DNA of 64,000 nt from Paraspadella gotoi. Its lineage: Eukaryota; Chaetognatha. The notes below the pieces were generated by a model. The model was not told the DNA's origin. It was given only the letters and a program-made list of their open reading frames with translations, and searched no databases. The stretch spans positions 9,791,458-9,855,457 of the forward strand of contig CM119267.1 in assembly GCA_051294375.1 (NCBI GenBank), given 5' to 3'. Shown here piece by piece: positions 47,312 through 59,820 of the stretch; position 1 is the first letter of the stretch, and every line of letters begins with the position of its first letter. The position numbers and the translations under genes are program-made.

Positions 47312-47561
47312 TTTTTAATTCAAACGTATTTCTTTAAAAACTAAAAAATACGAATAATGTATGATTATGAGAAAAAAAACTAAAAAATGAGCAAATAAAA
47401 AAAGAAAAATTTTTAAAATAAGATGGGCAATTCCTGGCATCGGAGAAAATACTGGAAAAAAATATGTTCGCCCTCGCCATCAGGCCTAAGACTAATAAAC
47501 ATGAGAGCTAAATTACGGTATTACGGGAATAATAAAACTGTCGTTAATTTTCGGTAAATAT

Positions 47562-48377
47562 TCACGTGCTAAGAATTTTACGAATTTCGACACATTCCGC
47601 CAAATCGAGGGGAAGACAGTCGTTCTCATCACGAACGCCGACGTCAGCACCGTGGTCGACAAGCATTTTAACGACCTCCGTGTGGCCGCACGACGCCGCG
47701 TAGTGCAAAGGAACTTGACCGCCAGAATCCAAACAATTGATGAACGAGCCTATTAGGATGTGCAAAAGGGGAAATGAATAGAAAGATAGAAGGAGAAAAA
47801 TGAAGAAAGAGGTGGAGAATAATCCACCTTGTTTGAGCAGAACCTCGGCGATTCCGAGGTATCCCCGATCGCAGCTCCAATGCAGCAAAGTCATTCCGTC
47901 GTCGTCGGTAAGCCGCAAGTGCTCGCCGTCCGCGTCCTCCTGCAGAATGCCTTCTACTCTCTGCAGGTCACCTTCCTTGACCCAATCGAAAATGGTCTTT
48001 TGGTCGTCGTCGAGATCCGGTTCCGTCTTGGCCATTGAAGAGACAGATAACCCACCCATGGGAGATTTTCGACTCGCCGTCTTCTCGTCAAATCGGACGA
48101 GCCAATCGGGGTCCATCTCGTCCACGGCCTGGACGTACTCAGCCATGGCGGCGCGGCGCGACATATCGCCCAAGCTGGACCAGGCCGTCCATTTTTGTTT
48201 GCCCTGAAAATCGAAGAATCCGGGCTTGGGAATATTGCAACGGCCCTCCTTGGCCTGTTTAAAGCGAGCGTAAAAGTAAAGGAGCTGATCGGGACCCAAT
48301 TGGGTGCCGAGCGTCCGAAGGTGTAGGGCGGCGCGCTCGAAGGTGGCTTCAAGATTGTCTCCGTCGGACGAAGCCAT
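47562..48377 (-). CDS. ACBD6: Acyl-CoA-binding domain protein 6 with ankyrin repeats
   Basis: Two exons: 47828-48377 and 47562-47749; 245 aa spliced (human 282). The N-terminal acyl-CoA-binding domain (residues ~8-95) has LLYFYARFKQAKEG, KQKWTAWSSLGDMSRRAAMAEYVQ and the ligand-binding Tyr/Lys pattern of the family. A linker is followed by two ankyrin repeats (DGMTLLHWSCDRGYLGIAEVL and GQVPLHYAASCGHTEVVKML). ACBD6 binds long-chain acyl-CoA and supports N-myristoyltransferase activity. The 78-bp intron (47750-47827) is a multiple of three with no stop, so it could be read through (see findings). The splice restores the ankyrin alignment. Confidence 0.94.
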   Translation of the reverse strand: MASSDGDNLEATFERAALHLRTLGTQLGPDQLLYFYARFKQAKEGRCNIPKPGFFDFQGKQKWTAWSSLGDMSRRAAMAEYVQAVDEMDPDWLVRFDEKTASRKSPMGGLSVSSMAKTEPDLDDDQKTIFDWVKEGDLQRVEGILQEDADGEHLRLTDDDGMTLLHWSCDRGYLGIAEVLLKQGGLFSTSFFIFLLLSFYSFPLLHILIGSFINCLDSGGQVPLHYAASCGHTEVVKMLVDHGADVGVRDENDCLPLDLAECVEIRKILST

Positions 48378-48678
48378 GACGAGAGTAGTTAAAACCGCTT
48401 TCGTTCACGTATGTGCGTTCATCGTAAGCGCCGGGACGTCGACGCTATTAAGGCAACAACTGGGCGGGTAGACTCGCCAATTTATTTATCAACGACAAAA
48501 ATAAATTTAATTTGCTTCCCACGGACAATAAAAATGGAAACGCAATATCGACAATGGATTTATTATTCTAGGAAAAACTACTGAGAAATCAAAATCATTC
48601 AGACTTAATTGTTTTCTATGCTAAAAACCCAAACGTACAAAAATAAAATTTGTTAAACGGAGCGGCTGGAGCTCGGAC

Positions 48679-49212
48679 TCAATTTACTAAAGCGCTTGCG
48701 ACGCTATCCGAACGCCGATCGAGAAGAACCTTGAAATCGGCAAAGGTCTGCAGGAGATGCTCGCCGAAAACAGGAGATGACGTTTGCGGCGACGTGAAGT
48801 AGGAAGATATTGCGACGTTGAAGAAGTCGTCGTGCATGTTGTAGCACACACCATATCCATCGGGGACTAAGGGACCGTAACACATCACCGTGTCCGACTG
48901 GGAGGGAACTAAAGGGAAGCAACGACGTCCGTTTGCAAATACTATTCGCGTTTAAACGTTCAATGCTTTTTTGACAGACTCATACCTTGCGAAGTGGAGA
49001 GTTTAAAATGCGAGGAGAGGTGATAAGAGATGTCCATAAAGAGATCAGGAATGTTCTCTCCGTTTTCCAGGGCCTGCATTTTGAGCCCGAGAAGATGTCT
49101 GTCAAAGGCCTTTCCTTCGATCGCTTCGAGAACAGCGTTACGGTGACCATTGATCGCCTCCAAGAAGAGTTTCAGCTTGGCCTCTTCTGAGACCTCCTCG
49201 TCTACCATTGCC

Positions 49213-49264
<52 letters not shown>

Positions 49265-51886
49265 TAAAAACATTAACAAGGCAGATAAGAAATCCTAACT
49301 CATCATACCTTGCACAAATTAACAGACTCAATCGAGCACGAGCGAATCGTGTCCGTTCGACCTTTTGAAAATATGCGCGTCGACGCCGATTCATAAGTAG
49401 GCGCCGGTTCACCATGCATCCGGTAATAAGTCACTTGAAGCGCCATCTAATAAGAAGATTAAATTAGTTAAGGACCGAAAGAAAAAATGTAAAGTCCGTA
49501 CTTGGAACAGACTGTCCGGCGATAACTGATGATCCTTGATAAACTTTTTACCATAGTTACGAAACTTGATAACTTCCAGATCTAATTCCCGAATAGAGAT
49601 ATCCAAATGTTGCTTGGCCTGCGCAATAAAGTGGGAAAATGTAGTGCTCTCGCTGCTCAGTATTTAATAAAACCTCAAAATAATACCTTATGAATCATCT
49701 TTTCGCTCTCGACACCAGGTAAATCAAATTTCATTTTTTCCGGAGGCTTTATCGAAGAAGAAGGCAATCTGGGATAGTGGATCAAAATTAAAATATAATA
49801 AAATAAAATAATAATCGTCAGTTACAGGATTGACAACAAATTCTGCACTCAAACCTGCTCTCTTTGGGATGTTCACAATAGCGTGTTACATAATCCATGA
49901 GCCTCATTATGGGTAGGCCTTCCGCAGGAGTGTGCTCGTAGTTCAAGCCAAATGCGCCGTCTTTGGCAATGATGAGTTGCATAGTCTTATCGAACCACCG
50001 ATTACCGCTGAGGACCCATATTATTTTTGTGGTTACCTTTTAAAATAGATAGCAATAACGAAGGAGACTTCACCTGTTAAAGCTGCTACCACCGCCGTGC
50101 AGCATTTGACCGGCCCACCTACTGAGATTTTGTACAGCATCGTCTGGAGCACCGGGGTCACGAGCGCCAGACGTCCTTTGGTCGAGGCATAATAAAAAGA
50201 TCGATTTGTTCAAGATGTCGAATAGTTTCCGATTTTCCTAAGCGATGGAAATTAAGAAATTAATTAGGAAATAAACTTATAAAGAGTTTCGAGAAAAATA
50301 ACTCAACATTGACTAACTTTGTTCTTCAACATCTTTTCGTACAATTGTCCCCATACGCTGCGGTTTTCCGAAGTCATTGCGCCAAGCGGAGATTGCCATG
50401 GGTAAGACGACCTCTCCACTATCAGCGACAGTTGATCGTAAATCTGCTGACGATTCAAAAGTTTTCCATCGCCGCCTGGAAGTATGCAGGAAACGAAAAT
50501 GATGTTAATGACAGTGACGAGGGGGGAAAATACACGTTTGACAAATACTATACCAATAACGTCAAAGTAAAAGAAATGATTGTTGTGCGCGACGCAGATG
50601 TGCTTGGGACGAGGATCGTCGTAGTTGTAGTTGACGATCTTGTCTCTTCGGCTGCCGGGAACTCTGCATGAGTTTAGGAGCTTTCCGTACTGCATTATAT
50701 AATATATATTATTATATATGGATGGATATCAGTTAAGTGGAAACGAAAGGTAAAAGGCTTCAAGCTCACCTGACTCATGTCCATGTCTCGACCGCCAGAA
50801 CCTTTCTCTACGGGAAGCCGTTTGAAATCTAACTTGGCTTTGAACTCCATCACGCCAGAAACTGCACGCGCCGCGAGCTTCAACTGCTCGTGAAGAGTGT
50901 TACCTATAAATTTAAAAAGTCATTTCGTTGTGTGAAAAAACAGTAGGAGACATACTTTATGATCCGAATTTAAAGCTGGGACAATAAAAATTGCTATCGG
51001 AAAATAAAAAAATATTTCTAAATAGGGGATTTTGTTTACAACGATTTTATTTAAAAACAGAAAAAACGGACACATTTCGACTTTAGATGTAAGTTTTCAT
51101 CAGCGCATAAAAAATAACAAAAGAATTTCGGTAAAATTTTACCTTCGCCGACCTTGGTTTGGCGTCTTTTTAAAAACCACTTAAAAATATTTATTCAAAA
51201 AAATGACAACAAATTATTACTTAATTACTCTAACCCTAAACCCTCCTCACCCTAACTACCCTTAAACCACCCTTAACCCTAAACCACTAAATGTTTTTAC
51301 ATGCATTCATATAAAAACTTCCCAGATATTCTCTCTCACTTAGAGCCACTAATAAGACTTCAATATCTGTGAATTAATCCCATGGTCTCACCCGAAATTA
51401 AATCCTTGTAGAAAATTATTCCAGGATTACTGTATATTGGCAGAGGCATCCTCGAATCAAGATAGCCCACTTTCAGCCACCACTCTTCTAACCAGTTGTC
51501 TTCGCGGACGGATCGTTTTATCAACTGATTCTGCAGCTTCTCGCCATGTCCCCCTTTCCGCGCGAAAACGTTAACCAACTCCTTTGTGTGTTCGTAATCT
51601 TCATCGTCGATGAGCGGACGAACGCTCCTGAAATGAGATAAGGCAATCACTAATCAGGCGACCAAAGATTTGTCGCTCCCGTCTTCGCTCACCTCAAGTA
51701 TTTCTCGAGCGTTTGATCTAACGCCGGAATCGGGAGTTTCGGTAAGATTTGACTCATTCGCCGCTTTTGAGGCGAACTCGACGTTGGATCGACGAAGGCG
51801 GTAAACACGGCTCCGCCCGGCGCTGGATCGAGGGCGCATTTCCGGACGTTGGCCAAAAGACGCACACCGAAATGGTTCCTCAGCAT
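48679..51886 (-). CDS. CRAT: Carnitine O-acetyltransferase
   Basis: Twelve exons: 51693-51886, 51392-51627, 50770-50903, 50554-50689, 50318-50475, 50074-50237, 49855-50007, 49687-49768, 49502-49618, 49309-49446, 48986-49211, 48679-48908; 655 aa (human 626). It has the choline/carnitine acyltransferase fold: LPKLPIPALDQTLEKYL, KLLNSCRVPG, WAGQMLHGGGSSFNSGNRWF, the catalytic His in LNYEHTPAEG, TYESASTRIFSKGRTDTIRS, FDRHLLGLKMQALE, and YGPLVPDGYGVCYN near the end. The first ~45 residues are basic and hydroxylated, consistent with a mitochondrial presequence. The C-terminus (SALVN) lacks the peroxisomal AKL of human CRAT. It exchanges acetyl groups between CoA and carnitine to buffer acetyl-CoA. 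Octanoyltransferase is the main alternative. Confidence 0.93.
49214..49262. repeat. (AAT)n microsatellite abutting the CRAT exon 11 acceptor
   Basis: A trinucleotide run that, on the minus strand, reads as ATT repeats ending directly in the AAG acceptor of exon 11. It therefore supplies the U-rich tract of this 3' splice site. Confidence 0.85.
51068..51106 (-). ncRNA. Decayed hammerhead-ribozyme-like motif in CRAT intron 2
   Basis: Read on the minus strand, GCGCTGATGA opens a core of CTGATGA, then an ACTT...AAGT stem, then C and GAAA. AU and GU then pair as a two-base-pair stem III around a two-base loop, ending at a GUC cleavage triplet. The bases after GUC (CGT) can pair with those before CTGATGA (GCG). 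The stem II base is mismatched, so it may not cleave. Tiny stem III hammerheads are known from Penelope-like retroelements; assignment is inference. Confidence 0.4.
51231..51288. repeat. Degenerate telomere-like CCCTAA/CCCTTAA tract
   Basis: About 58 bp in CRAT intron 2 made of CCCTAA, CCCTAAA and CCCTTAA units with interruptions. It resembles an interstitial telomeric sequence (animal telomeres are TTAGGG), much decayed. Confidence 0.6.
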
Positions 51887-52909
51887 CGTCGTCTTCGCAA
51901 GCGTGGTAGAAAAAGGAGTTGTTAATCGGCGAAACCCTTGGTTCTTGTGATTGTCAATGAACCGACTCGATCGACTGCGTCGTCATCTCACAAAAGAGAG
52001 ACGGAAAACCCGGCATAGATTATTATGACCTTCGAGGAAGATTCGGCTGCCAAGTAATTAGGCCCCAGAATCTTACCATTTCAATTCTGTAAGTAAATTA
52101 AAACAAAACATGAGAAAAGAGACAAAAAAGCGACGAAATTTCGTCGACATGAGTCATTTTATGAAGCATATGATGAAGGTCTCTTGGTCGGTGAGTGGGC
52201 GACGCCATAGTAACTCTAGCGGCGGTTTTGGATGCGAAAGGCACAACCATTATACGAAGCAAAGGAGAGGAAGAGGATCGCCTTTCTTAACCAACTCGGT
52301 CAGTTTATAAAGAAAATGAGAGGGGAGAAAAAAGAGTAAATAAACCTTTAATTAATAAACTAGGTACAAACACGTAATTAATTAATCAAAAGATCAAGTC
52401 GGTGCTTAAACAGTTAATTATTTAGTGAATTGTAAGAATCAAGCCAGTTTTAAAAAAAACAAGTTTGAGCAAACAATGTCGGATCTGCCTACGATAATTA
52501 ATTAATTAATTAATCGATAAATTAATTAATTAATTTTAATATGTAATAATTAATTTTAAATTTATATTCAACTTATCATCATCGATGTCCTTAAAATTGG
52601 GTTAGGACAGTTATTAAATATGTTTTGTTTACATTTTATCAAAACAAACAAATATCCTTTATTTTTATTTTATGTCTCCTTGTCTCTCTCTCTCTCTCTC
52701 TCTCTCTCACTTTTTATGCAATTGCTTTATGCTTTTAAGATTTTTTTAACTTGCATCATTTTTACAATTAATTAATGAATTAATTAACTAATTAATTAAT
52801 TAAAACATTTATTAGTAATCATTAATATTAAAGATTCAAGTAAATGTGACTTATGTTTTTTCCATCTAAACTCATTTCCACTGGCACAATTCCGTCAAAA
52901 CTTTATATA

Positions 52910-53583
52910 ATTATTATATATTAATAAATATTTAAAAGCTTCAGTGCAACAACCCAATGAACTAAATCAAAAAGTTACATTGAAAATCGATTTAGTAGTA
53001 AAAGGAAAAAAAATTTTTAAAGAGAACTAGGAGTTATAAAAAGTGTTCAATTTTGGCTAGATATTAGGCCGGAACAGGTTGAAAACTAAAAGTTCTCTCA
53101 AATGGTTAATGGTTAAGCGACTATTAAATAATATGAAAATGAAAATAATTTTTAAAATTTTGCTTATCAATTTTTTTATAGATTCTGATAGAGCTTTAAA
53201 AGTTAGATAAAGGTTATTATAACAACTTTTTTTTTTTGTTTTATTAATGAAAAATTTAAAAAAATAAATTTCAGCCAATAATGATGATGATGATAATTTT
53301 TTAAGGTTTTTTCTATTTTTAACCAATTTATTGTCAAAATTTGAAAAAATTATAGTACTAACTTTCATTTAACTTTTTAAGCTCTACAAGAACCCGTTCT
53401 TAAAAAACAAATTTTTAAAATTTTTTTTTGTCATTTGTTATATATTAATAAATATTTAAAAGCTTCAGTGCAACAACCCAATGAACTAATTCAAAAAGTT
53501 ACATTGAAAATCGATTTAGTAGTAGAAGGAAAAAAGAAATTTTTTGAGAGAACTAGAAGTTATAAAAAGTGTTCAATTTTTGT
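52910..53583 (+). repeat. Dispersed repeat family R4, two partial copies
   Basis: The block beginning near ATATTAATAAATATTTAAAA and GCTTCAGTGCAACAACCCAA occurs at 52917-53060, again at 53440-53583, and a third time at 60337-60410. Between them, 53088-53430 (TTCTGATAGAGCTTTAAAAG; AATGATGATGATGATAAT) matches 59950-60330. Copies are diverged by substitutions and small indels. No coding capacity. Confidence 0.8.
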
Positions 53584-53735
53584 CCGCCTTACTAGATATA
53601 TTGCATGTGATTAAACAATGTTATCGGAATAATAATTTTATCAATTGTATGTATTTTGTAAGTATTTTAATTATTTTTATTCAGTGAGTAAAATAACTTT
53701 TATATTCGCTAATTTTTATTTCGGACTCTCTCTCT

Positions 53736-53778
<43 letters not shown>

Positions 53779-54080
53779 AATTGAACGATCCTTATGCTCA
53801 TTTTTCTGCTCTCTCTCTCTCTCTCTTTGCAATTGCGACGATCCTATGCTCATTTTTCTGCTCTCTTTCTCTCTCTTTCACAAGTAAAATGTAACTTATA
53901 TTTTTTCCATTTAAACTCATTTCCACTGGGACAATTTTGTCAAAACTTTATATCTCGCTTCTTCACACACTTTCCTACCCGCTCACAAAATTTCATCTCA
54001 ATCTATTATGGGTTAAAATAAGTAAAAAGATTCAAGTAAACTCATTTCCACTCGTACGTTTCCACCAAAACTTTATGTCT

Positions 54081-54337
54081 GTAGCATTTATCTCTAGCAC
54101 CAATTAATTATTTATTAATTATTAAGGAAGCAATTATTTAATCATCTTAGTTATTAAGTAATATACTTTACAAAATATCTCAATTTAATATTATAATTAT
54201 AAATAGCATGTCAACATCGGGAATCGAACACCCGACTTAACGAACTACTAGCACCGCCTTAATCGATGTCGCCACTCGGCACTGTTTTCGGAAAACATCC
54301 CAAACTCGGATTAATTGGTGCTAGGGATAAATGCTAC
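54081..54337. mobile_element. Inverted-repeat element enclosing a tRNA-like sequence
   Basis: Outer arms start GTAGCATTTATC then CTAGCACCAATTAAT on the left (54081 onward), and the reverse complement of the same ~28 bp ends at 54337, with about one mismatch. The ~200-bp interior holds a tRNA-like stretch on the minus strand. This looks like a foldback or MITE-type element that captured, or derives from, a tRNA gene. No clear target duplication. Confidence 0.65.
54209..54284 (-). tRNA. tRNA-like sequence, probably non-functional
   Basis: On the minus strand it carries an A-box-like TGCCGAGTGG and a B-box-like GTGTTCGATTCCC, about 45 bases apart. TCGGG/CCCGA can pair as a T stem, but the loop is 9 rather than 7 bases, and the acceptor stem pairs poorly. 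The D-arm start resembles tRNA-Leu/Ser. Best read as a decayed tRNA or tRNA-derived promoter, not a working tRNA. Confidence 0.4.
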
Positions 54338-54831
54338 ATATCAAGCATCGTTACACATTTTTCTACCCACACAAAAAATTTGAACTCAATCTATCCATCC
54401 AATTATGATTAATTAGAGTACTTATTGGTTAAAATAATTAAAAATATTTTAGTAAATGCGACTTATGTTTTTTCTTCTTAAACTCACACGATTCCGTCGA
54501 AACTTTATATCCAGCTTTATCACACACTTTCCTACCCACACACAAAATTTCTTTCCAATCCAACCAGCCAATCACGAGTTATTGGAGCTTTTTGCTGAGG
54601 TGGGACTGATTAATCTTTTGATTTATTAATACATCCTGCATATACATTTAATATACAAGGAAAAAGAATCCATAATCAATTAGTAAAAAGGTTTTTTGTT
54701 TTTTTTTCATTTAAACTCATTTCCACTCAAAAGATTCCATCGAACTTGGTTTCCTGTTCAATCACACACTTTTTCTACTCACATACAAAATTCCAGGTCA
54801 ATCGATAATTAAGTGGTAATAAGCTAACTTG

Positions 54832-55198
54832 TGCAACTTGCATAATTTAATCAACTTGCATAATTTTGTCAACTGACATAATTTGGTTAACTGACATAAT
54901 TTGGTCTACTGACATAATTTGGTCAACTGACATAATTTCATCAATTAAGATAATTTGGTCAACAGGCATAATTTGGTCAACTGGCATAATTTTATCAACT
55001 GGCCTAATTTGGTCAACTAGCATAATTTGGTCAACTGGCATAATTTGGTCAACTGGCATGATTTGGTCAACAGGCATAATTTGGTCAACAGGCATAATTT
55101 GGTCAACTTGCAGAACTTGATCAACTTGCAGAATTTGGTCAACTGGCATATTGTTTGTCAATTGGCATAATTTGGTCAATCAATCAATCAATCAATCA
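54832..55198. repeat. 18-bp minisatellite with CAAT tail
   Basis: About 19 imperfect copies of an 18-bp unit like CATAATTTGGTCAACTGG, followed by five CAAT units (55176-55198). Because 18 is a multiple of three, both strands stay open and give repetitive frames (MPVDQI-type on the minus strand); these are by-products, not genes. Confidence 0.95.
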
Positions 55199-55419
55199 GA
55201 GAGAGATAGAAACTTTTAAAAAATTCAAATAAATGTGTCTTTTGGTTTTCTAATTTGAACTCTTTCCACTCCTACGATTCCATCAAAAAATTTATATCCA
55301 GCTTTATCACATACTTTCCTACCCACACACAAAATTCCATTTCGAATTATCTATCCAATTTTTAATAAACATAATAATTATGAGTAAATTTAAGTAAAAA
55401 TACTTCAAGTAAATATGAC

Positions 55420-55749
55420 TTTTGTTTTTTCCATTTTTACTCATTTCCACTCGCACGATTCCATCGAAACTTTATATCCAGCTCAATCACACACTTCCCT
55501 ACCATCATACAAAAGTCAATTGTCAATTGCCCTATCCACTCATAAGCAATTGGCGTTCAAAATAGTGAAATATATTTTTTTGTTTTTTCCATTTAAACCA
55601 ATTTCAACTCGCACGATTCCCTCGAAACTTCATATCCATCTCAATCACACAGTTTCCTACCCACACACAAAAATTTCATACCAATCCATCCATACAATCA
55701 CGAGTAATTGGAGTTTTTTGCTAAGGTGGGACGGACGGACGGACGGACG

Positions 55750-55812
<63 letters not shown>

Positions 55813-55955
55813 ACGACGGACATCGTTTTTTTTGCATAATTTATCATAATTCGATGTTCTGACATGATATAAGTGTGTGGCCCGACAATATTGAGGGGGG
55901 GACCGAAAAAGTGAGTTATAGAAGTCGGGATCTGCTGATAAGCAGATCCGACTAA
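55420..55955 (+). repeat. Dispersed repeat family R2 copy with (GGAC)n(AGAC)n core
   Basis: Ordered blocks as in the copy at 4378-4668, here with a large microsatellite (55731-55808, GGAC then AGAC units) followed by GACGACGACGG and a TTTTTTGCATAATTTAT block, and ending in ATCTGCTGATAAGCAGATC, a short palindrome. Related copies of the 5' block occur upstream from 52866. Confidence 0.8.
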
Positions 55956-56559
55956 AAATATTCATGGCACTTTGGTTGGCGAGCTTGCCCGTTGTCTTTT
56001 TGTTCGAGCGCGAGAAAAGATTCTGACTTAATGAAGGAATTAAAGAGGTCGCGACGACCGTGCTTTCAGTCATTTTCTTCGGGAGGAGGAGAACCTGGCT
56101 TCGCCGCTTCAACCGTGACACTAAGAGACGGCGCCTAATCGGCTTTAAGGTCGGACCCCTCTGGAAACACTCGATTGAAAATGTTCTCGAATTAGAAAGA
56201 AGAGCTCAGTCTCGTCGGGTGGATTTCGTCGAGGGTCCAAATAGTGAGGGAAACTCTTTGCCAGAATAACCGGGATTTTCAATTATGGAACCCTTAGGGT
56301 TTTTCAATTGAGTCAGATGGTTAGCGTCACCAATGTGTGACCTCTTCGATAAATACATTTGCATAGTTAATAAATAGTTACTGAGAAGTAACAAAAGTAC
56401 CCACTACTATCAATCTCGTGACATTGACAAGAAATCAACTAGTCCACCGTTCAAGTAATAATCGACAAAATGTTTAGCAGATTTTTTTTTTTTTCCATTT
56501 CACGAGGCAACAAACAATAGAATCATGGTTAAATAACGAAACGGGCAGGCGAAAGGAGT

Positions 56560-58834
<2,275 letters not shown>

Positions 58835-59176
58835 TTATGTGTATATAATTTTTATAAAATTTATTAGTTAGAAAACTACTTGACGTTTATTTGGACCTAA
58901 AAAAATGTTTACATTTCCTAACAGTATAATCACTAGGCCGGAACAGGTTGAAAACTAGAAGTTCTTTCAAATAGATAATAGGGTGGAGTGATGAAAAGAT
59001 TGAGTGGTTGAACATCATTTTTTTGCTGCCTATGGACATATATCATATAATTAATGAATTTTAAATCTTTTTAAAAATCTTTTTAGCATAACAGTATAAT
59101 ATATTCAATTATTTATGTAGTAATATCCTTATAAAATCGTTAAATTTCAAAATAATTTTCTTTTATTTTTATATAA

Positions 59177-59440
59177 AATTGGTACAACCAATATAAAAAT
59201 TATCCATTCATTTAATAAATAAGCTATCTTGCCCCTGACTTTGGACAGGCTTTGGTGGTTTAAGGCCTCCATCACTCTTACAAAATAATGACATAGCAGG
59301 TCACTGCAAGCTTTCAATCAAGACTCTCTCACAGTCTCGTTTATTCACTCCCAGAGTACCTGGCTTCCCTATCAATGAAGTGGTATAATATTTCAAAGAA
59401 TGTTTCAATTGTATGAAAAGACCACTCCCTTATATATAAG
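59177..59440 (-). repeat. Dispersed repeat family R1 copy, reversed
   Basis: Reverse complement of the element in intron 2 of the secreted-protein gene (4917-5153), with a few small insertions. It begins with AAATTGGTACAACCAATATA, the motif that also occurs near 1600 and 32990. Confidence 0.85.
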
Positions 59441-59660
59441 TTTAGACTACAGAGAATAAAAAGTTATAAATTTTCACCTTTTTTACCGTTTTAAACGCTA
59501 TAGATGACATAATTTTTGATAACATATTTTATATTTTTGATTTAACTTTTTATGAATTAAAAAAAAATCATTTTTAAAATTTACTATTTTATAAGAATAT
59601 TACAACAAATATATTGTTAACCATAGTATAATCCTTTTTATTTCGTTGCGATTTAGAATT

Positions 59661-59820
59661 GTAGAGAAAGTTTTATTTTTGTGTGACAAAACAACGATTT
59701 TATTAATTATTAGCAGACATGTTTCGACTCTTATTGCGAGCCATCAGCGCTTTTACAGTTACAGTTGCAAAACTGTAACTGTAAACTTGTCATACAAAAA
59801 TAAAACTTTGTTTTCTCGAC
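59661..59820. repeat. Foldback element with ~30-bp inverted ends
   Basis: The left end (GTAGAGAAAGTTTTATTTTT) and the right end (ends AAATAAAACTTTG then TTTTCTCGAC) are inverted copies. An inner palindrome around ACAGTTACAGTTGC lies at 59754-59781. The element holds a hammerhead-like motif. A second copy at 60551-60710 is the assembly duplicate. Confidence 0.75.
59716..59750 (-). ncRNA. Decayed hammerhead-ribozyme-like motif
   Basis: On the minus strand, GCGCTGATGG, a GCTC...GAGT stem with a seven-base loop, C, then GAAAC, AT loop, GTC. The two-base stem III and GTC triplet match the motif at 51068-51106. Bases after GTC (TGCT) pair with those before CTGATG (AGCG) as a four-base stem I. The conserved A after CTGATG is missing, so activity is doubtful. 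Confidence 0.4.

Larger units (their letters stand above)
51887..56559. other. Repeat-rich intergenic region
   Basis: About 4.7 kb between CRAT and the YME1L stop with no recognised gene. It is dominated by AT-rich repeats: CT runs (52685-52708, 53735-53775, 53810-53828), R4 copies, a tRNA-like inverted-repeat element, many degenerate copies of a block like CTCATTTCCACTCGCACGAT / CCATCGAAACTTTATAT / CACACACTTTCCTACCCACA, an 18-bp minisatellite and the R2 copy with GGAC/AGAC runs. A GC-richer island at about 55960-56290 has open frames in several phases but no recognisable protein. Confidence 0.6.

Noticed and set aside
53057-53368. 103-codon minus-strand frame in the intergenic region
   Set aside because: Lys/Ile/Phe/Asn-rich translation of an AT-rich dispersed repeat (R4) without family resemblance.
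54209-54284. Functional tRNA gene
   Set aside because: T loop is too long and acceptor pairing is poor; kept only as a tRNA-like sequence.
54847-55179. Long frame encoding MPVDQI-type hexapeptide repeats
   Set aside because: It is only the translation of an 18-bp minisatellite; the unit length keeps both strands open.
54832-55198. CRISPR-like array
   Set aside because: Units are contiguous with no unique spacers, and the window is eukaryotic.
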